64,000 nt of DNA from Hybos culiciformis (GCA_964007475.1 OZ023273.1:72951842-73015841); one strand, 5' to 3'. Shown: positions 1 through 13,430, counted from the first letter of the stretch. Made by a program: numbers and translations. The notes: generated by a model from the sequence alone, not told the origin.

Positions 1-2220
1 CAACTACACACAACAAACTATTAAGAGCCCTCACTGCGGAAAATGGGCCTTGGTTTTGCTTTGATTCTAGAGTTCATACAATCTCGACTGAAGTGATTTT
101 TTGATATGTTAGAGAGTATATAACTCGATCCAGGGTAGGTGAGGCGGATTTTTTAAATTTTGAGTTTTTTGGCCCAAATGAGCCTTTAAAAAACTTGAAC
201 ATATTTGCTTGGATTCTGAAGTAAAGGAAAAAAAAATCTCAAACGCAGAAATAAAGCTAAAATACCACTCTCCAGGGCTGGTGACGTGAAATTTTGAATT
301 TCTTTAATTTCCTAAACAATTTTTAATTAATTTCATTTATTTCTAAGAATTTTTTTATTTTTTTGATAAATTGCAGTTTCTGCACAGAAATAAAATTCAA
401 ATGTAGTTTTGTGATTTTCTGGTAGAGGTGTTTTTCGTACAATTTTTATCGCATTTTTCACGGCCGTTTATTTTCTGTAAAATAAAACAAAAAGAAACTG
501 AATTTCACGTCGAGGGCTCCTAAAACTTTTATTTTTTTAGTTACCGCACTTGTTTGTATAATTATAAAAAACAATCTACTAAAAATATCAAAAAATATTG
601 AATAATAATTCCTTAGAAAAAAATTTAAATACCGAAATACCGGTTTTGACAAATATAATACCGGTATTGATTTTCATTGGTTTTTTTCCGAAATACCGGG
701 ATCCCGGTATCCCGGGATCCCGGTATTGCGATCCCCAGTTACTAGATTTAATACCAGCAGCGGCTCGTACATAGGTGCTGCGACACTGCAGCACCCTTAA
801 GAAATTTCAAAAAATTGAACTCATAAAAAAAATTTTTGTTAGCTTTGAATTTTTCTTAGTTTAAAATTATTTTTAAATGAAATTGCTATACTATGCAATT
901 CTCTCTAAAATTTTAATAAACAACAGTAGCCTACTTTCAGGCTTTTCAAATTTTTAGAAAATACTTTTCAAAAAAAGTGCAGAAATCAATTTAACAGAAT
1001 TTTTGGAACTGCGAATTTCGCAGTGCAGGGATTTTTATTTTCATGAATAATTTAATACTTTTTTATTGCTGTTAAGTTTTTTTCTATGACTTGAATATAA
1101 GGAAAAATGCACTGCCACAGAAGCAGTGTGGCTGTATTATACTTTCTGAAAAATTTAAAAACAAATATGGGAAATTTTTTTTTTGTTATGGGATTTTTGA
1201 ATGTATATAGAAAAATGCACTGCTTCAGAAGCAACACAATTTTCATATGGGATTTTCATATAATGTGTATGGGTATATATCATAAAACTTTTATAATTGA
1301 AAAAAAGAGGTTTTTATGTTTTGCAGCACCTTTTTTCAAAACTTCCACGAGCCTCCACTGTTTAATACATACTCGAGTGTATACAGTTTTAAGGAGATCT
1401 CAAGAAAACTTGTTTTCAAGTTAAAAAATATTTTTAAAATTCTAGAGAACATTTACAAATACTTCTACTATAGACATAGGCGCCCGCAGGAATTTTGCTA
1501 GGGTGGCCAAACAAAATTTTTTTTAATAGCATATAAATTTGTTTTTCTTCAACGGTGAATATCTGTTGAGAATTGAGTTACATATATCTTATATTAATCT
1601 TTTCTTTATTAAAAGTAAAAAATAACAAACATAAATTAACATTTTAAATAAACGAATTAACTTACTCGACTACATAATAAAAAACAAATAAAAAATAAAT
1701 AAATATACACATACGAACCCTGCGTCATAAGACCTCGTACTTGTTTTTTTTTGGTTTTGTTTGTTTTTTTTTGGTTTTGTTCTACTTTTTTCCAGTTTTG
1801 TATTTTTTTTTCGTCGAGGTTTGTAACTTTTTTAGGAGTTTTTGGTCTTTATAAAAAATTTTTTTTAAGTTAAATTTTGTGAAAAAAATTATTTTCCAAA
1901 AGTCTACTTTTTCAACTTTTTTTTTTGGCATCGCATAAATTTTCGAAATTTTGTCGATAAAATAAAGAAGAGAGAGTCAAAAAACGCTTTTTAATTCCAA
2001 AAAATCGGCGAAAAACGCGAAAAATAGCGGCCGCAAGTCGAGCATAACAGGCAAGATACTCCAATTGTGATTTTATTTTTTAAGTCGCGTGGCGTCGTTT
2101 CATAAACTCGATTGAACTAATGTAAGAAGTTTAGCGAGTCGAGAATAATGATTTTTTAATTTTTTAAATTATTTTTATAATTCGTAAAGAAATATTTCTA
2201 GTAGGACAATCCAAACATAA
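1..2220. other. AT-rich region without a recognisable gene
   Basis: No reading frame here resembles a protein I know. The stretch is AT-rich with many A and T runs. A short sequence around AAAATGCACTGC..CAGAAGCA occurs twice about 105 bases apart (near 1105 and 1212), probably an old local duplication. The only structured piece is the CCGGGATCCCGG palindrome pair listed separately. Confidence 0.6.
692..727. repeat. Tandem palindrome CCGGGATCCCGG x2
   Basis: The perfect 12-base palindrome CCGGGATCCCGG occurs at 696-707 and again at 712-723, and both sit in a longer near-symmetrical AATACC..GGTATT context. ACCGGTATT sequences also lie just upstream (around 640-670). GC-rich symmetric ends of this type are common at the tips of hAT-like elements, but I could not find a matching opposite end or a TSD, so this is only a possible element edge. 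Confidence 0.5.
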
Positions 2221-2221
2221 T

Positions 2222-2550
2222 TCTCGTGTAACAGGCAGAAAATTGCCATATTTAAATAAAAGTCCTCAGGTCGTCGAGGTATGTATCATTTACTAGGAGG
2301 AAGAAAGAATTACTATAAGAGAACTTTCATAATTGGAAGTAAAATAAAAAAATTATATGATACATGGCAGAAACTGGCCAAACATAAGACTAAAACAAGA
2401 CTAGAAAAACGTCTAGATTTTTTAAATATTTTGGATGATATATTTCACATAGCACCTCAAGGTGCATTCGAAATAATCACCATTCAAGAAGATAAAATTT
2501 TTTTACTCAAACAGCGTGAAAAGTGTATTACAAAAAACTTGCTTGTATGA
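2222..2550 (+). pseudogene. Broken fragment of an unidentified insect protein
   Basis: The 89-codon frame from 2281 encodes a charged helical segment. It contains IKKLYDTWQKLAKHKTK followed by a region with FLNILDDIFHIAPQGA and EDKIFLLKQRE. Just upstream, in another frame (2222-2278), a protein-like stretch with VTGRKLPYLNKSP ends beside a GTATGT sequence that could be a splice donor. The pattern of a Trp-containing helix, an (L/I)FxIA box and ED-x2-FLxxQRE resembles a family I associate with arthropod genomes, often near mobile elements, but I cannot name it or give a function. The frame change and missing ends suggest a decayed copy or a partial exon. Confidence 0.4.
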
Positions 2551-4634
2551 AAAAAGTCAACTAGAGAAGTCTTGGAGCAACGTTTCAGCCCGGAAATTTA
2601 AACTTTTTAAAAAATAATTAGTTTTAGTACTTTGTATATTTATAAATATGTATAGTATTGTAATAATTTGATAATCTTATTTGATATTACATCCAAAAAG
2701 TTAAATTAAGTAACTGTGTAACGCTCAAATGTATGAAACAACCAATTAGAATTCTAGTAAAATATATGAAAACTTAACCGCCAAGCGGGTCGTTTTAATG
2801 GTATCCAATTGAGCTAAATTTTTGTGGGGATTGTTTTTATATATATTAGAACAAAATTCCGCCCGGCACTCCCAAAAAAAATTAATCTTCAAAAATAAGT
2901 GGCACTCTAATATACATATATGTAATGAACTAAAGAAATTAATATAACTATATTATTTTCAGTATACATTTTTTACTTTTCTTATATAATATTGCTATAA
3001 AAGTTTTCAAATTAAAAAAAAATAAACTATATTTCAATTTCTATATTGCACTATCAAAATACTTCTATACTGATATTATATGTGAATATTTGGAAAATAA
3101 AATAAAATATGTGCTTCCATATTCATGCGTATAATTGAATTTAATTGATAAACTATAAAAACGAAATGTTTTATTATTTTTCCAAACTTAGAAAATTTCT
3201 GAATGGAAAATTGATCGTTTTTAAAATTTTAAGAAAAAGAAAAAAGCCATACTATTCATTGTTATCATAATTTTGTATCGAAGTTTCTTGTTTTTGGTTT
3301 CATATAAAACCATAAAGAGTAACATGAATAACATGAGAAAAATATGTTAAAAAAATAATAAATAATTTTCCACCAATTTTAAAAATGTTGGTATTTTGTT
3401 TAGATTTTTTTAATGTGTATATCATGAATGTTATAACTTTGAATGTAATAAGTTAGTAATAAGGCATTTAATATTCTTATACAATCCCAAAGTTATGTCC
3501 AACCCAATTTTTAACAGAATCAATTTATTAAATTTTTCTATGAAGGTATTTAAAATTTCAAATTATTTTAAATTTATACTTTTGTTAACCATTTTCGAGA
3601 AATTTTTCAAAACTATTTCAAAAACAACAACAATTCTGTAATTCAAATAAATTTTACTTTTTATCTTAGAAAAAAAAATAAAAAATAAAAAGTAAAAAAT
3701 TTATTTTGTAATTTAAAAAGTTTTTGTTCAAAAAAAAAAAAAATAAATAAAAATTCATAATTTCGTTAAAATTTTTTCCGCAAAAATATATTTAATAGGT
3801 TTTTGTTTTTTTATTCTCATATTAAATACTCGTACTATATATATGTACGTAAACCTATGTATTTCAATGCTATACTTATAGCTTATACCCAATTGTTTTA
3901 TTTATTAATGAAAGTTTGGCAAAAAAAAACAAAATAAAAATAAAATGAACAAATGGCATAAATAAAACATTTTAATTTTGATTAAAAGAAAAATAATTTA
4001 TTTTTTAACAAATTTAAAGCTTCCGAATAGCTGAACACAAATAACAAAAAATAATAATGTTTTATAAATGATTTGAATTGATTTTTGGAATATTTTATTT
4101 TCATTCACCAAGAAAAATTACATTTTCAATTAAATGAAAATTTTGTGTGACGAAGTTGATTTTGTTTCAATACCTATACCACAATTTCACAAACATAGGC
4201 CAGATTTATGAAATATGTAGCATGCGGCATTGTCGCATTGCGAACACAGTCTTTTGCAGGACAAGCTTTTATTCTACATGTTAGTTGTTTCTACTCACAT
4301 TGCCGACATCTCATCAGGGGATCGGTGCAGCTTGTATTTACGTATATATGGAACTTGTAGTGCAAAATGGAAAAATAAACTTATTTATCGAAGATTATCA
4401 TAATTAAAAAAAAAAAGTTGCTTAAATTTCTGGCCCAACTATGTGCAACACTGTAGGGAAAAAGAAGCATTACGTCTTATCTGCAAACACTTAGTTTTGA
4501 GTTAGAGTGAAATAAATTTTTTTTTTATATTGCAAAATATGTATTTGCTGAAAAATTGTAATTTATTTACAAATGTTTTGATAAGAAATTTGGTTTCAGT
4601 TTTTTGTTTAAGAAATCATATAATTATTCCTTTT
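2551..4634. other. AT-rich intergenic DNA
   Basis: No supported gene. Around 4200-4460 the composition becomes more balanced, with sequence such as GCATGCGGCATTGTCGCATTGCG and an outward-facing CAGTGTTGC-like motif near 4450. That may be the edge of an old element, but no partner end was found. Confidence 0.5.
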
Positions 4635-5390
4635 TAAGTGGACTTGGTACCAGTTTTAATTTTTAGTCCCAAAATTTTTTTGAAAAGCCGTTTTAGATTA
4701 TTCTAAAGTTTAATTTAGAAAAAAAACTTTCGTTCACAACAGCCGGGCTGTTTCATACTTTCAAATGGCATAAAACTTTTTGGAATCGGTTAAGGGGACT
4801 TGGTACCAGTTTGAATTTTTTGTCCCAAATTTTTTTTTAAAAGCAGTTTTAGATTATTTTAAAGTTAAATTTAGAAAAAACATTTCATTCACAACCTCCG
4901 AACTGTTTGATACTTTAAAAGGGTATAAGACTTTTTAGAATCGGTTAAGGGTAAGTGCTCGAACTCTCTTCAAAACCATTGTTATGTGTCACAAAATGGT
5001 TTTGAAGAGATTTCGAGCACTTAGCCTTAACCGATTCTAAAAAGTTTTATGTCATTTTAAACTATGAAACATTCCTGAGGTTGTGAATGAAATGTTTTTT
5101 TTAAATTAAACTTTAAAATAATCTAAAACGGCTCTACAATCAAATTTTGGGACAAAAAATCCAAACTGGTACCAAGTCCTCTTAAGGCTAAGTTCTGAAA
5201 ATCTCTTCAAAACTATTTTATGACATAAAAAATAGTTTTGAAGAGATTTCGTGCAAAAGTTTTATACCGTTTTAAAGTATTAAACAGCCGGGATTTTGTG
5301 AATGAATTTTTTTTCTAATTTAAACTTTAAAATAATCTAAAACGGCTTTTCAATCAAATTTTGGGACAAAAATGTTTGGGACGAAGCAAG
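4635..5390. repeat. Foldback repeat cluster (GGTACCAG family)
   Basis: A unit starting GGACTTGGTACCAG and ending near TTTTTAGAATCGGTTAAG is present twice in direct order (about 4638-4790 and 4795-4960). It then occurs twice inverted (about 5000-5185 and 5240-5385). The copies can pair into long hairpins. Short inner palindromes around GTTTTGAAGAGATTTCGAGC lie at the fold centres (near 4990 and 5230). No coding capacity is visible. A related copy lies at about 20390-20630, so this is a dispersed non-autonomous foldback family. Confidence 0.75.
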
Positions 5391-7281
5391 TCACTTTCAA
5401 TAAATTTTTTTTTGTGACTCATTTATGAAATTTCTAAGCTTACAAAATAAAATTAAAGCTTAAAAATCAAACTCAAGAATAAAAATAATTAAAAAAAATT
5501 GAAAGAAAATCGATTCCAATCATTGACCAAAATATTTATTTTCAAATTAAAATAAATTAAAATTTTCCAAAAAAGTTGGTCCAAACCAAACCTAGTATTT
5601 TCTGCTCCGTAATTCAAATTCAATTCTTATTAAATTTTTAATTAGTTCGTATGAAATTTTTTTACTATACTTTGTATCGAGAGTTTACCAAGAAAATTTT
5701 TATCCATAGAATCTGATTTTTTTATTTATTTTTAATGAAATTTTGGACAAAATAAAAATTCCAAAGAACAATATATTATGTATATCTTACCAACCTACAT
5801 AATTTCCTATTTTTTTTTTTTTTTCGTTGTTTCAATTTAATTATTTGAGTATTTCATGGTCTTTGATATAAATTCATTTGTCAGAAAGACTTTGTGTTAC
5901 ATGAATTTGAAACTCATTATATCAAATTCTAATATGAGTATATAAATAGACAAAATTAAATGTACAATGCCCAGTCAAGCACTCTAATACTCAGAAATAT
6001 GGAACAATCGTATAATTTTTGCAATACAATTTATACTACTATAAAGAGGATTAATATTACATACATATATATTAGATTAGTTAATTTCGGATACCATTCA
6101 TATTTTGTGAAGAATGCTAAATCCTTATCTGTGGAAAGGAAACAATTATAGTGTCCAAAAATTATAAATAATATAATAAGAACATTGAATTAATAGTGTT
6201 TTGTCCTTTTGTTGTAAAAATCAGGGACTTAAACCATAAACCCGAACCGTTGTTGAATCCAAAATCTCATCCAGGTTTATGACGAATACTAGTAAAGTTT
6301 GTTTTTCTCGTTTCGTTAATTTTGCTTAACGAACGGTATTTTTTTTTGTAGTTGTTTACTACATAAGTGGCCCAAATCATCTTCGCAGTTCCTCTTACGC
6401 AAAGGGATTTTTAAGCTTTGAAATTTAAGAAGAAAACTTGTTTTTGAAAAATAAATGAAAAATTTTTGAAAAAATAAATTCAAGATACTTTTTTCTAAAT
6501 TTTGAACCCGAACCCTGAATCCTAAACCTGAACTTTTTATTTTGATTAACCCGAACTAAAAACCTGAAACCAATTTTTGTCGCGGTTTCGGTCCCTGTGT
6601 AAAACTTATATTTTAAGCAAAAATTATTTTCACCGATTTCTTTTACAAAAAAAAAAGTTCCAATCGCTGTGATTGCAAATAGACAACTAAGTAACTGAGT
6701 TAAAATTTTAAAAACAAAAATAATCGAAATATTATTTTTTTTTAACCGAATCGAAGTAAAACAAAAACGAATATTTTTTGTTTATCAATTAAATTAAAAA
6801 AGCAAAAAAAAATAAGCTTTTGGGATTTTTTTTGCTCTCAAAACAGGCGCAAAACATTTGCTAATAAAACTATATGAACTTTTTTGCGGGATTTTTTTTT
6901 GAAAAACACAAATAATTTTTTTTTCGGGGAAAAAATTAAATATTACATAAACTTTTAGTTTTTTTCCAAGAATAAAGTAAAGTGTACATATAAAAAAAAA
7001 AAATAATTATTACAAGTTTACAAGCTTTAAAATTTAGGATTTCGTCTTTCATGTTTCGACGAAAAACATAAAAAAAGAGCGGATTTTCAGCGCAATAAAA
7101 AAATGTCTTAAGGTTTATTATTCTCTTCGTTTTTCTTTTATATTATTGGAAATTAATTGGAAATTTCCATAAAATAAAAGCTTTAGAATGTTTTTCCATA
7201 AAATAAAAGCTTGGAATTTATTTATAAGAAATTAAGAGTTTTCCACCAGTTTTTCAAAGCTTTACAAAGAGTTTTCACACG

Positions 7282-7333
<52 letters not shown>

Positions 7334-9061
7334 CATACACAGAATCCGATAAAATAAATTTAAAAGTTATTTTAATGTTACAATGAAATTTTTTATTTTT
7401 TTTTTTAATTGTTCATTGAAATGATAAATTGAAGAATTAAAGTTTTAAATTAATTTAATTGCTTCAAATTTACAATTCATTATATAAGTATAATATATTA
7501 TAATACACTGAAATTATATTATTTGGAACATATAAGACTGTTCCCAGTGCCTGTGGCAGACACTTGGAGGCCCAGGTCAGACAACATATGTGGCCTCCTA
7601 TTTATTTAAAAAAAAAATTTTCCATAGTTTTAATGGAGTTGAAAAAATTAAATTGTATAAGTTTAATTCAATTCTAGCGAAAAAAAACTTAAACAATTTC
7701 AGTTTAAACTTTTGAAAACGGGAAATACCACAAGGTATGTACTACTAACCAAGTAGTAACTCTAACTACTGCTTAATAAACTTCTATATAATCATTTCAA
7801 TTAAATGTTACAACTCAACAGCATAATAAATATTCCACTGGCAACCACAAGAATGAAATCATAAAACTGAGGAATTAGTTGTTTGTTGTGTTAGGTAAAC
7901 TTTTTAATCGTTTAGCACCATTATGGAGGCCCTCGATCTCAAAATATCCTTCTGACCTCTCCTCTTCTTGGGCAGATGATTGATCACAAAAAAAAAATAT
8001 TTAATTGAATCTGTGAAAAGCAGAATTTTAATTGAAAATATCCCTTCAAGTGATTATTTCTTCATAATGGATTATTGCTTTAAAAAAAATTTCCATGTAA
8101 AATATGGTACACTGCAGTACTACATAAGATTAGAATTTTTTTTTCTATCTTGTTGCAATCACATCCTTTGCAATAATTTCATGTAACTATATAAATGTAA
8201 TAAAAAAAAAAAAAAAAATGAAAACTTTTTTAGAGATGCTATTGCCCTCCTTCTAGAATGTTATTATTCCAATGGGATTGATAACAAAAACGAAGGATAT
8301 AGAAAATTATTCGCTGAAAGAGAAAATTTTTTTAGATAAAAAAAAAATAAATTAATTTCCCAGGTTAACTTAAAATATATACCTACCTACCTACCTTAAA
8401 ACCTAAATAAACAGTGTAAAAAGAAAAATATCTAGATGCGAAATTCTATATTTAATGAGCAGATTTTATATTTTTTTGACAAAAAAATAATGCAAAAATT
8501 TTATCTTTACGTCATGGACGACTATTTCTCATAACTTTTTTTTTTCCATTTTATTTTATCTACCTCAAAAACAGAATATTATATAGTGGCAGTGGCATAG
8601 AGGAATAAAAAAAAAGAATAAACAATTTTTTTTTTATTTGCCACGGAAATAAAATCATATTTCCTTTTTAGTTTTTAATTCAAGTGTCAAAAATTTTTTG
8701 AATCGGATTTCTTTTTAAATAAAAAATAATAATAATAATAATATGAAATATATAAAAAAATCCTTTTTAAACAAGGAAAATTGTTTTTCGCAAAAATGCT
8801 TTGTTTGCATTCAGACAATTTTGTGCTTTAGTTCTTTATTTTAATGGGATTGAAAAAATAATATATTTTATTATATACGACATAAGCTAAAGCGGATTAT
8901 ATCTTATAAAACATGAATTTACACATAACTAGTTATTGTATATATATAAAATGTTGTGTTGCGAAAACATTGAAGGGTTTTTAGACGAAACCTAATTCGA
9001 AAATTGTTTTTTTTTTGCATTCAAAATTGTTTGAGATGTGTTTTATAAAATACATTTTTTT
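5391..9061. other. AT-rich intergenic DNA
   Basis: No supported gene; short open frames here lack protein-like composition. Simple repeats occur (TA near 7.3 kb, AAT near 8.73 kb). Around 7540-7960 a more complex stretch contains GGAGGCCCAGGTCAGAC and GGAGGCCCTCGATCTC, possibly remnants of an old element, but no ends could be defined. Confidence 0.5.
7284..7330. repeat. (TA)n microsatellite
   Basis: An uninterrupted AT/TA dinucleotide run of about 45 bases. Confidence 0.95.
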
Positions 9062-9066
9062 GGATT

Positions 9067-9312
9067 TGTTGCAGTTAATTTATTAGACTGTTTTAGATGT
9101 ATGAAATATACAAACCCTTAATATAAAAAGAACATTTATTATTATTATAAAAACATGAATACATTATAAGTCAGGTATAGAAATTTAAGAATAACTGAAT
9201 TATATATTATATGTTATAAAAATGTAATTTTGGAATAAAAAGTGAGTTAGTTGAATTTAGAAAAGCATAGTTGAATTTAGAAAAGCAAACAAATGAGGTT
9301 TTAATCACAACA
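9067..9312 (+). repeat. 5' LTR of the gypsy element
   Basis: 246 bases, TGTTGCAG...CACAACA. It matches the 3' copy at 13431-13676 by visual alignment and is directly followed by the primer-binding site. Confidence 0.97.
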
Positions 9313-9328
9313 TGGCGCAGCCTGTATA
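9313..9328 (+). promoter_or_regulatory. Primer-binding site, tRNA-Ser-like
   Basis: TGGCGCAGCCTG begins at the first base after the LTR. The TGGCGCAG start resembles the primer sites that insect 297/17.6-type elements use with a tRNA-Ser. The exact tRNA is an inference. Confidence 0.7.
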
Positions 9329-9362
9329 AAAAAAAAAAAAAAAATATTAACAATTTTTTTTA

Positions 9363-10892
9363 ATGAGAAAAACCAGAAAGACAGAAAAAAAAAGACGTTC
9401 AGTTAGCGAAAGCGAGATTCTAATTGACTTAACTGATTCGCAAGATAATGATACCAGTCCAATATCACATGAATATGCAAAAAAAATTTCGATTTTGAAA
9501 ATTGAATTAGAAAAAGAATTTAAATCCAAAATGTTGAACGGTACTGTTAAACCTATCCCTAATTTAAGTTTAGAAGGTAATATTGCAGAAAATTGGCGTA
9601 AATTTAAACAAAATTACGAAATTTTTGAAATAGCAGCGGGATTAAAAGAAAAAGATGGTCCAACTAGAGTGGCAATGTTTCTAAATGCTGTGGGGGAGGA
9701 TGCAGTTGAATTATATAATACTTTCGAACTTACTGCTGCAGAAAAGACAAATTACGATAAAATAATCCAATCTTTTAATGATTTTTGCGTCCCCCAAACT
9801 AGAGAAGTTTATGAGAGATTTGTATTTGGGTCAAGAGATCAAGGTGAAAATGAACCATTTAATATTTTTTTTATGGACATAAAAAAATTAATTAAAACCT
9901 GTAATTATGGTGAAGGAGAACAATCTCATTTAAGAGATCGAATATTCATGGGTTGCAATGATAACAAATTAAGAAGCGAAATGATACGGATGTCCAACAT
10001 AACGATGGAAGAGACTATAGAAAAATGTCGAGCCAGTGAAATTTCAAAAAATCATATCCAAAAAGTTGAAAAAAACGAAGTACATCAGTTACAATCAGCA
10101 TATAAAAATAAAAATGTTGGTAATTATAATTTTAGTAAGAACTTTAATAATAATAATATAGATAGTTATTCTAAAAGCAATAGCAAAACAGGTGAAAACA
10201 ATGAAAAATGTAAGAAATGTAATCAAGTTCATGAATATAGAAAATGTCCTGCTTTTGGAAAAAAATGTAATAAATGCGGAAAATTAAACCATTTTGCTAT
10301 TGCTTGTAGAACAAAAAATGTAAATTCAGTAAATTGTGAGGAAAACTCAGAAGATTTTTTTGTAAATGTTATTTTTTCAAATAATGAGATTCACAGCTTA
10401 GGCAATAACAATAAAAATAAAAATTGGTATACTAATATTAAAATAAATAACAAAATAGTTGAATTACAATTAGACACTGGCAGTTCATGTAATATTCTTC
10501 CTATAAAGTTATTAAAGAAAATTGATAGCAATACGAAAATAAGTTCGACCAGAATAATTTTAAAAGCATATGGGGGTCAGGAAATAAAACCTATAGGACA
10601 ATGTTTTTTAAATTGCAGTTTTAGAAATAAAAATTACAATGAAAAATTTGTAATTATTGAAGAAAATTTTTTACCTATAATGGGATCAGAAAGTATCGAA
10701 AATTTAAATATTTTAATAAAAAATGAAGTTTATCAAATAGTAGACAATAGTAAAGTAATTGCAGAATATAAGTCAAAAGAAGATTTTGTATCAAAAAATT
10801 CAGAAATTTTTAATGGAATAGGAAAATTTCCAAATACTTACCGAATAGAACTTAAAGAAGAAGCAATTTCCTATAGTAAGACCACCACGTAG
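9363..10892 (+). CDS. Gag-protease polyprotein of the gypsy element
   Basis: The 509-residue frame starts 50 bases after the primer site. Residues 1 to about 270 are a Gag-like region. About residues 283-317 hold two CCHC zinc knuckles (one CX2CX3HX4C, and one CNKCGKLNHFAIAC of form CX2CX4HX4C) typical of nucleocapsid. A retropepsin-type aspartic protease follows with the active site LDTGSS near residue 370. Its last ~25 codons already read like the linker to reverse transcriptase, but the frame stops at 10892, while the RT sequence continues in the +1 frame. The frame change falls at a short T run near 10866-10868, so it looks like a one-base insertion rather than a designed gag/pol border, because the border in related elements lies upstream of protease. 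A programmed +1 shift or assembly error remains possible. Confidence 0.9.
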   Translation: MRKTRKTEKKRRSVSESEILIDLTDSQDNDTSPISHEYAKKISILKIELEKEFKSKMLNGTVKPIPNLSLEGNIAENWRKFKQNYEIFEIAAGLKEKDGPTRVAMFLNAVGEDAVELYNTFELTAAEKTNYDKIIQSFNDFCVPQTREVYERFVFGSRDQGENEPFNIFFMDIKKLIKTCNYGEGEQSHLRDRIFMGCNDNKLRSEMIRMSNITMEETIEKCRASEISKNHIQKVEKNEVHQLQSAYKNKNVGNYNFSKNFNNNNIDSYSKSNSKTGENNEKCKKCNQVHEYRKCPAFGKKCNKCGKLNHFAIACRTKNVNSVNCEENSEDFFVNVIFSNNEIHSLGNNNKNKNWYTNIKINNKIVELQLDTGSSCNILPIKLLKKIDSNTKISSTRIILKAYGGQEIKPIGQCFLNCSFRNKNYNEKFVIIEENFLPIMGSESIENLNILIKNEVYQIVDNSKVIAEYKSKEDFVSKNSEIFNGIGKFPNTYRIELKEEAISYSKTTT

Positions 10893-13372
10893 GGTACCAT
10901 TAAAAATTAAAGATAAACTCAAATCGGCTTTAGATAATTTAGTACTAAAAAATATCATTTCGAAGGTTGATGAACCACGTGATTGGGTACATAACCTAGT
11001 TATAGTAGAAAAAACCGACGGCACTCTAAGATTATGTTTAGACCCTCGAGATTTGAACAAATTTGTAAAAAAAGAACAGTATTTAATTCCTACTATAGAA
11101 GAAATAACTACAAAATTAGAAAACTCAAAATTTTTTACAGTATTAGATTTAAAAATGGGTTATCACCAAATAGAACTAGAGAAAGAAAGTAGAAAATTAT
11201 GTAGTTTTAACACCACATTCGGAGTATATGAATTCAATAGTTTACCTTTTGGTTTAACTACAGCAAGTGAAATATTTCAACGAAAAAATGTTGAAAATTT
11301 TGGTGATATTCCCCATGTGACAATATATATAGATGATATCTTAATTAGCGGGGAGTCAATAGAAGAACACGACGAAATACTTAAAAAAGTTTGTGAAAGA
11401 GCTAAAAAATTAAATATAAAATTTAATTCTGAAAAAATTCAATTTCGTCAAGATTCAGTGAAATATTTAGGGCACAAAATAACAAAAGAAGGTGTTTCGC
11501 CAAGTGAAGACAGATTGGCAGCAATTCAAAATTTAAAAGATCCGAAAAATAAAAAAGAACTTCAAAAATTTCTCGGGGTCATTAATTATGTAAGAAGTTT
11601 TGTACCTAATTTAGCAGATGTATCTGCACCCTTACGTGATTTGTTAAAAAAAAATATAATTTTTTCTTGGTCAAAAATACATTCAGAAACAATACAAAAA
11701 ATTAAAAATTTATTAATTAGCCCAGATGTATTAAAACCTTTTGACATTAAAAAAGACGTAGTTATACAAACTGATGCTTCAAAATATGGATTGGGTTGTT
11801 GTTTGCTTCAAAATAATTTACCAGTCGCATATGCATCAAGATCTTTATCTTCCACGGAACAAAATTACGCACAAGTAGAAAAGGAGTTACTTGCTATTGT
11901 ATACAGTTGTCAAAAATTTCATAATTATATTTATGGTAGGTCAGTAACAGTCAAAAGTGACCACCAACCCTTAAAATCAATAATGGAAAAAGAAATTCAT
12001 AAAATTCCATCGGGAAAGCTACAAAGAATGCGCGTTAAGCTATTGAAATATAATTTAAAAGGAGAATATTTACCCGGGAAATTCATGTATATTGCCGATT
12101 TTCTATCTCGAGATTATATAAAAAATGTTGACGAAGAAGAAGATAAAACGTTGACGGAAGCCGTGCTTTCAATTAATGTCAGCGATGAAAAAGAAAATCA
12201 GTTTACAGCTGAAACTGATAAAGATCCGATTTTGAGTCAAATTTTAAAATATTATAAAATAGGGTGGCCTAAAAATAAAACTAAGGTCCCTCCGGAAATT
12301 AGGTTCTATTATAATAAAAGAAATGAAATTTTCGCAAATAATGGTATACTTTTTTATAACGAAAAAATTATGGTACCTGAATCTATGAAAAATGAAATGC
12401 TACAATTATTACATGAATCTCATATGGGAATAACAAAAACCTTAAACAGGGCAAAACAAATTTTTTATTGGGTTTCAATGTATGACGATATCGAAAAAAT
12501 AGTAACTAGTTGCAAATTATGTGCTAAATTTCAGATTTCAAATGTTAAAGAGCCACTGATTAGTCATCCTATACCGGAATTACCATTTCAAAAAATTGCA
12601 TGTGACATTGCAGAATTTAATGGTCATAATTATTTAATTTTAATAGATTATTTTAGCAAATGGATTGAAATTCGACAATTGAAAAACAAAACATCAACCG
12701 AAGTAATTAGAATTTGGTTAGAAATATTTAGTCAATTAGGAATACCTCAAATAGTTATAAGTGATAATATGCCATTTAACTCTTTTGAATGCAATCAATT
12801 TGCTAATAATTGGAATTTCAAAATAATAACAAGCTCTCCCAACTATCCCAAATCAAATGGTCTGGCCGAGAGAGCGGTTCAAATAGCTAAAAATATTTTC
12901 AAAAAGTCAAAAAATAATGAAGAAATTTTTTTAAAACTACTCGAATACCGAAATACGCCGGTAAAAGATTTAAAAGTCTCACCCGCGCAACTAATGTTTA
13001 ACCGTATACTCAGAACAAAAATACCTATAAATAAAAAATTACTTAAACCTAAAATAAATATAAATAGTCAGGAAAGTTTAAATAAAAAATCAGATAGAGC
13101 AAAAAATTTTTATGATAAAACAGCGAAATTTCGAAGAGATTTTAGATTACACGAAAAAGTTTTAATTCAGGACAAGAATATGTGGATGCCAGGTACAATT
13201 ATAAAAATAGAGAATACTCCAAGATCGTATATAGTAGAAGATGATGAGGGTCGAACTTATAGACGAAATAGCTCATTCCTTAAAATAAATAAAAATACTG
13301 AACCAATTCCAGAATCTAATGTTAACGATAATTATATTTCAAAAACAAGAAGTGGAAAAAGTTACAAACGAA

Positions 13373-13377
<5 letters not shown>
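10849..13377 (+). CDS. Pol: reverse transcriptase, RNase H, integrase
   Basis: The frame is open from 10849, overlapping the end of gag by 44 bases. The first ATG is only at 11053, inside the RT domain, so translation must come from a frame change in the upstream ORF. Before that ATG the frame already shows conserved RT sequence including PPRRVP and LCLDPRDLNK. The catalytic YIDD is near 11326, RNase H with TDASKYGLGCCL near 11770, the integrase HHCC zinc domain near 12415-12535, and the integrase D,D,E at CDIAEF, SDN and GLAERAV. It ends 53 bases before the 3' LTR. All catalytic residues appear present. Only the join to Gag-protease is broken. Confidence 0.92.
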
Positions 13378-13403
<26 letters not shown>

Positions 13404-13420
13404 GAAAAGTTGATAAACTT

Positions 13421-13430
13421 AAGGGGGAGA
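13421..13430 (+). promoter_or_regulatory. Polypurine tract
   Basis: AAGGGGGAGA lies immediately before the 3' LTR, the expected plus-strand priming site for reverse transcription. Confidence 0.9.
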
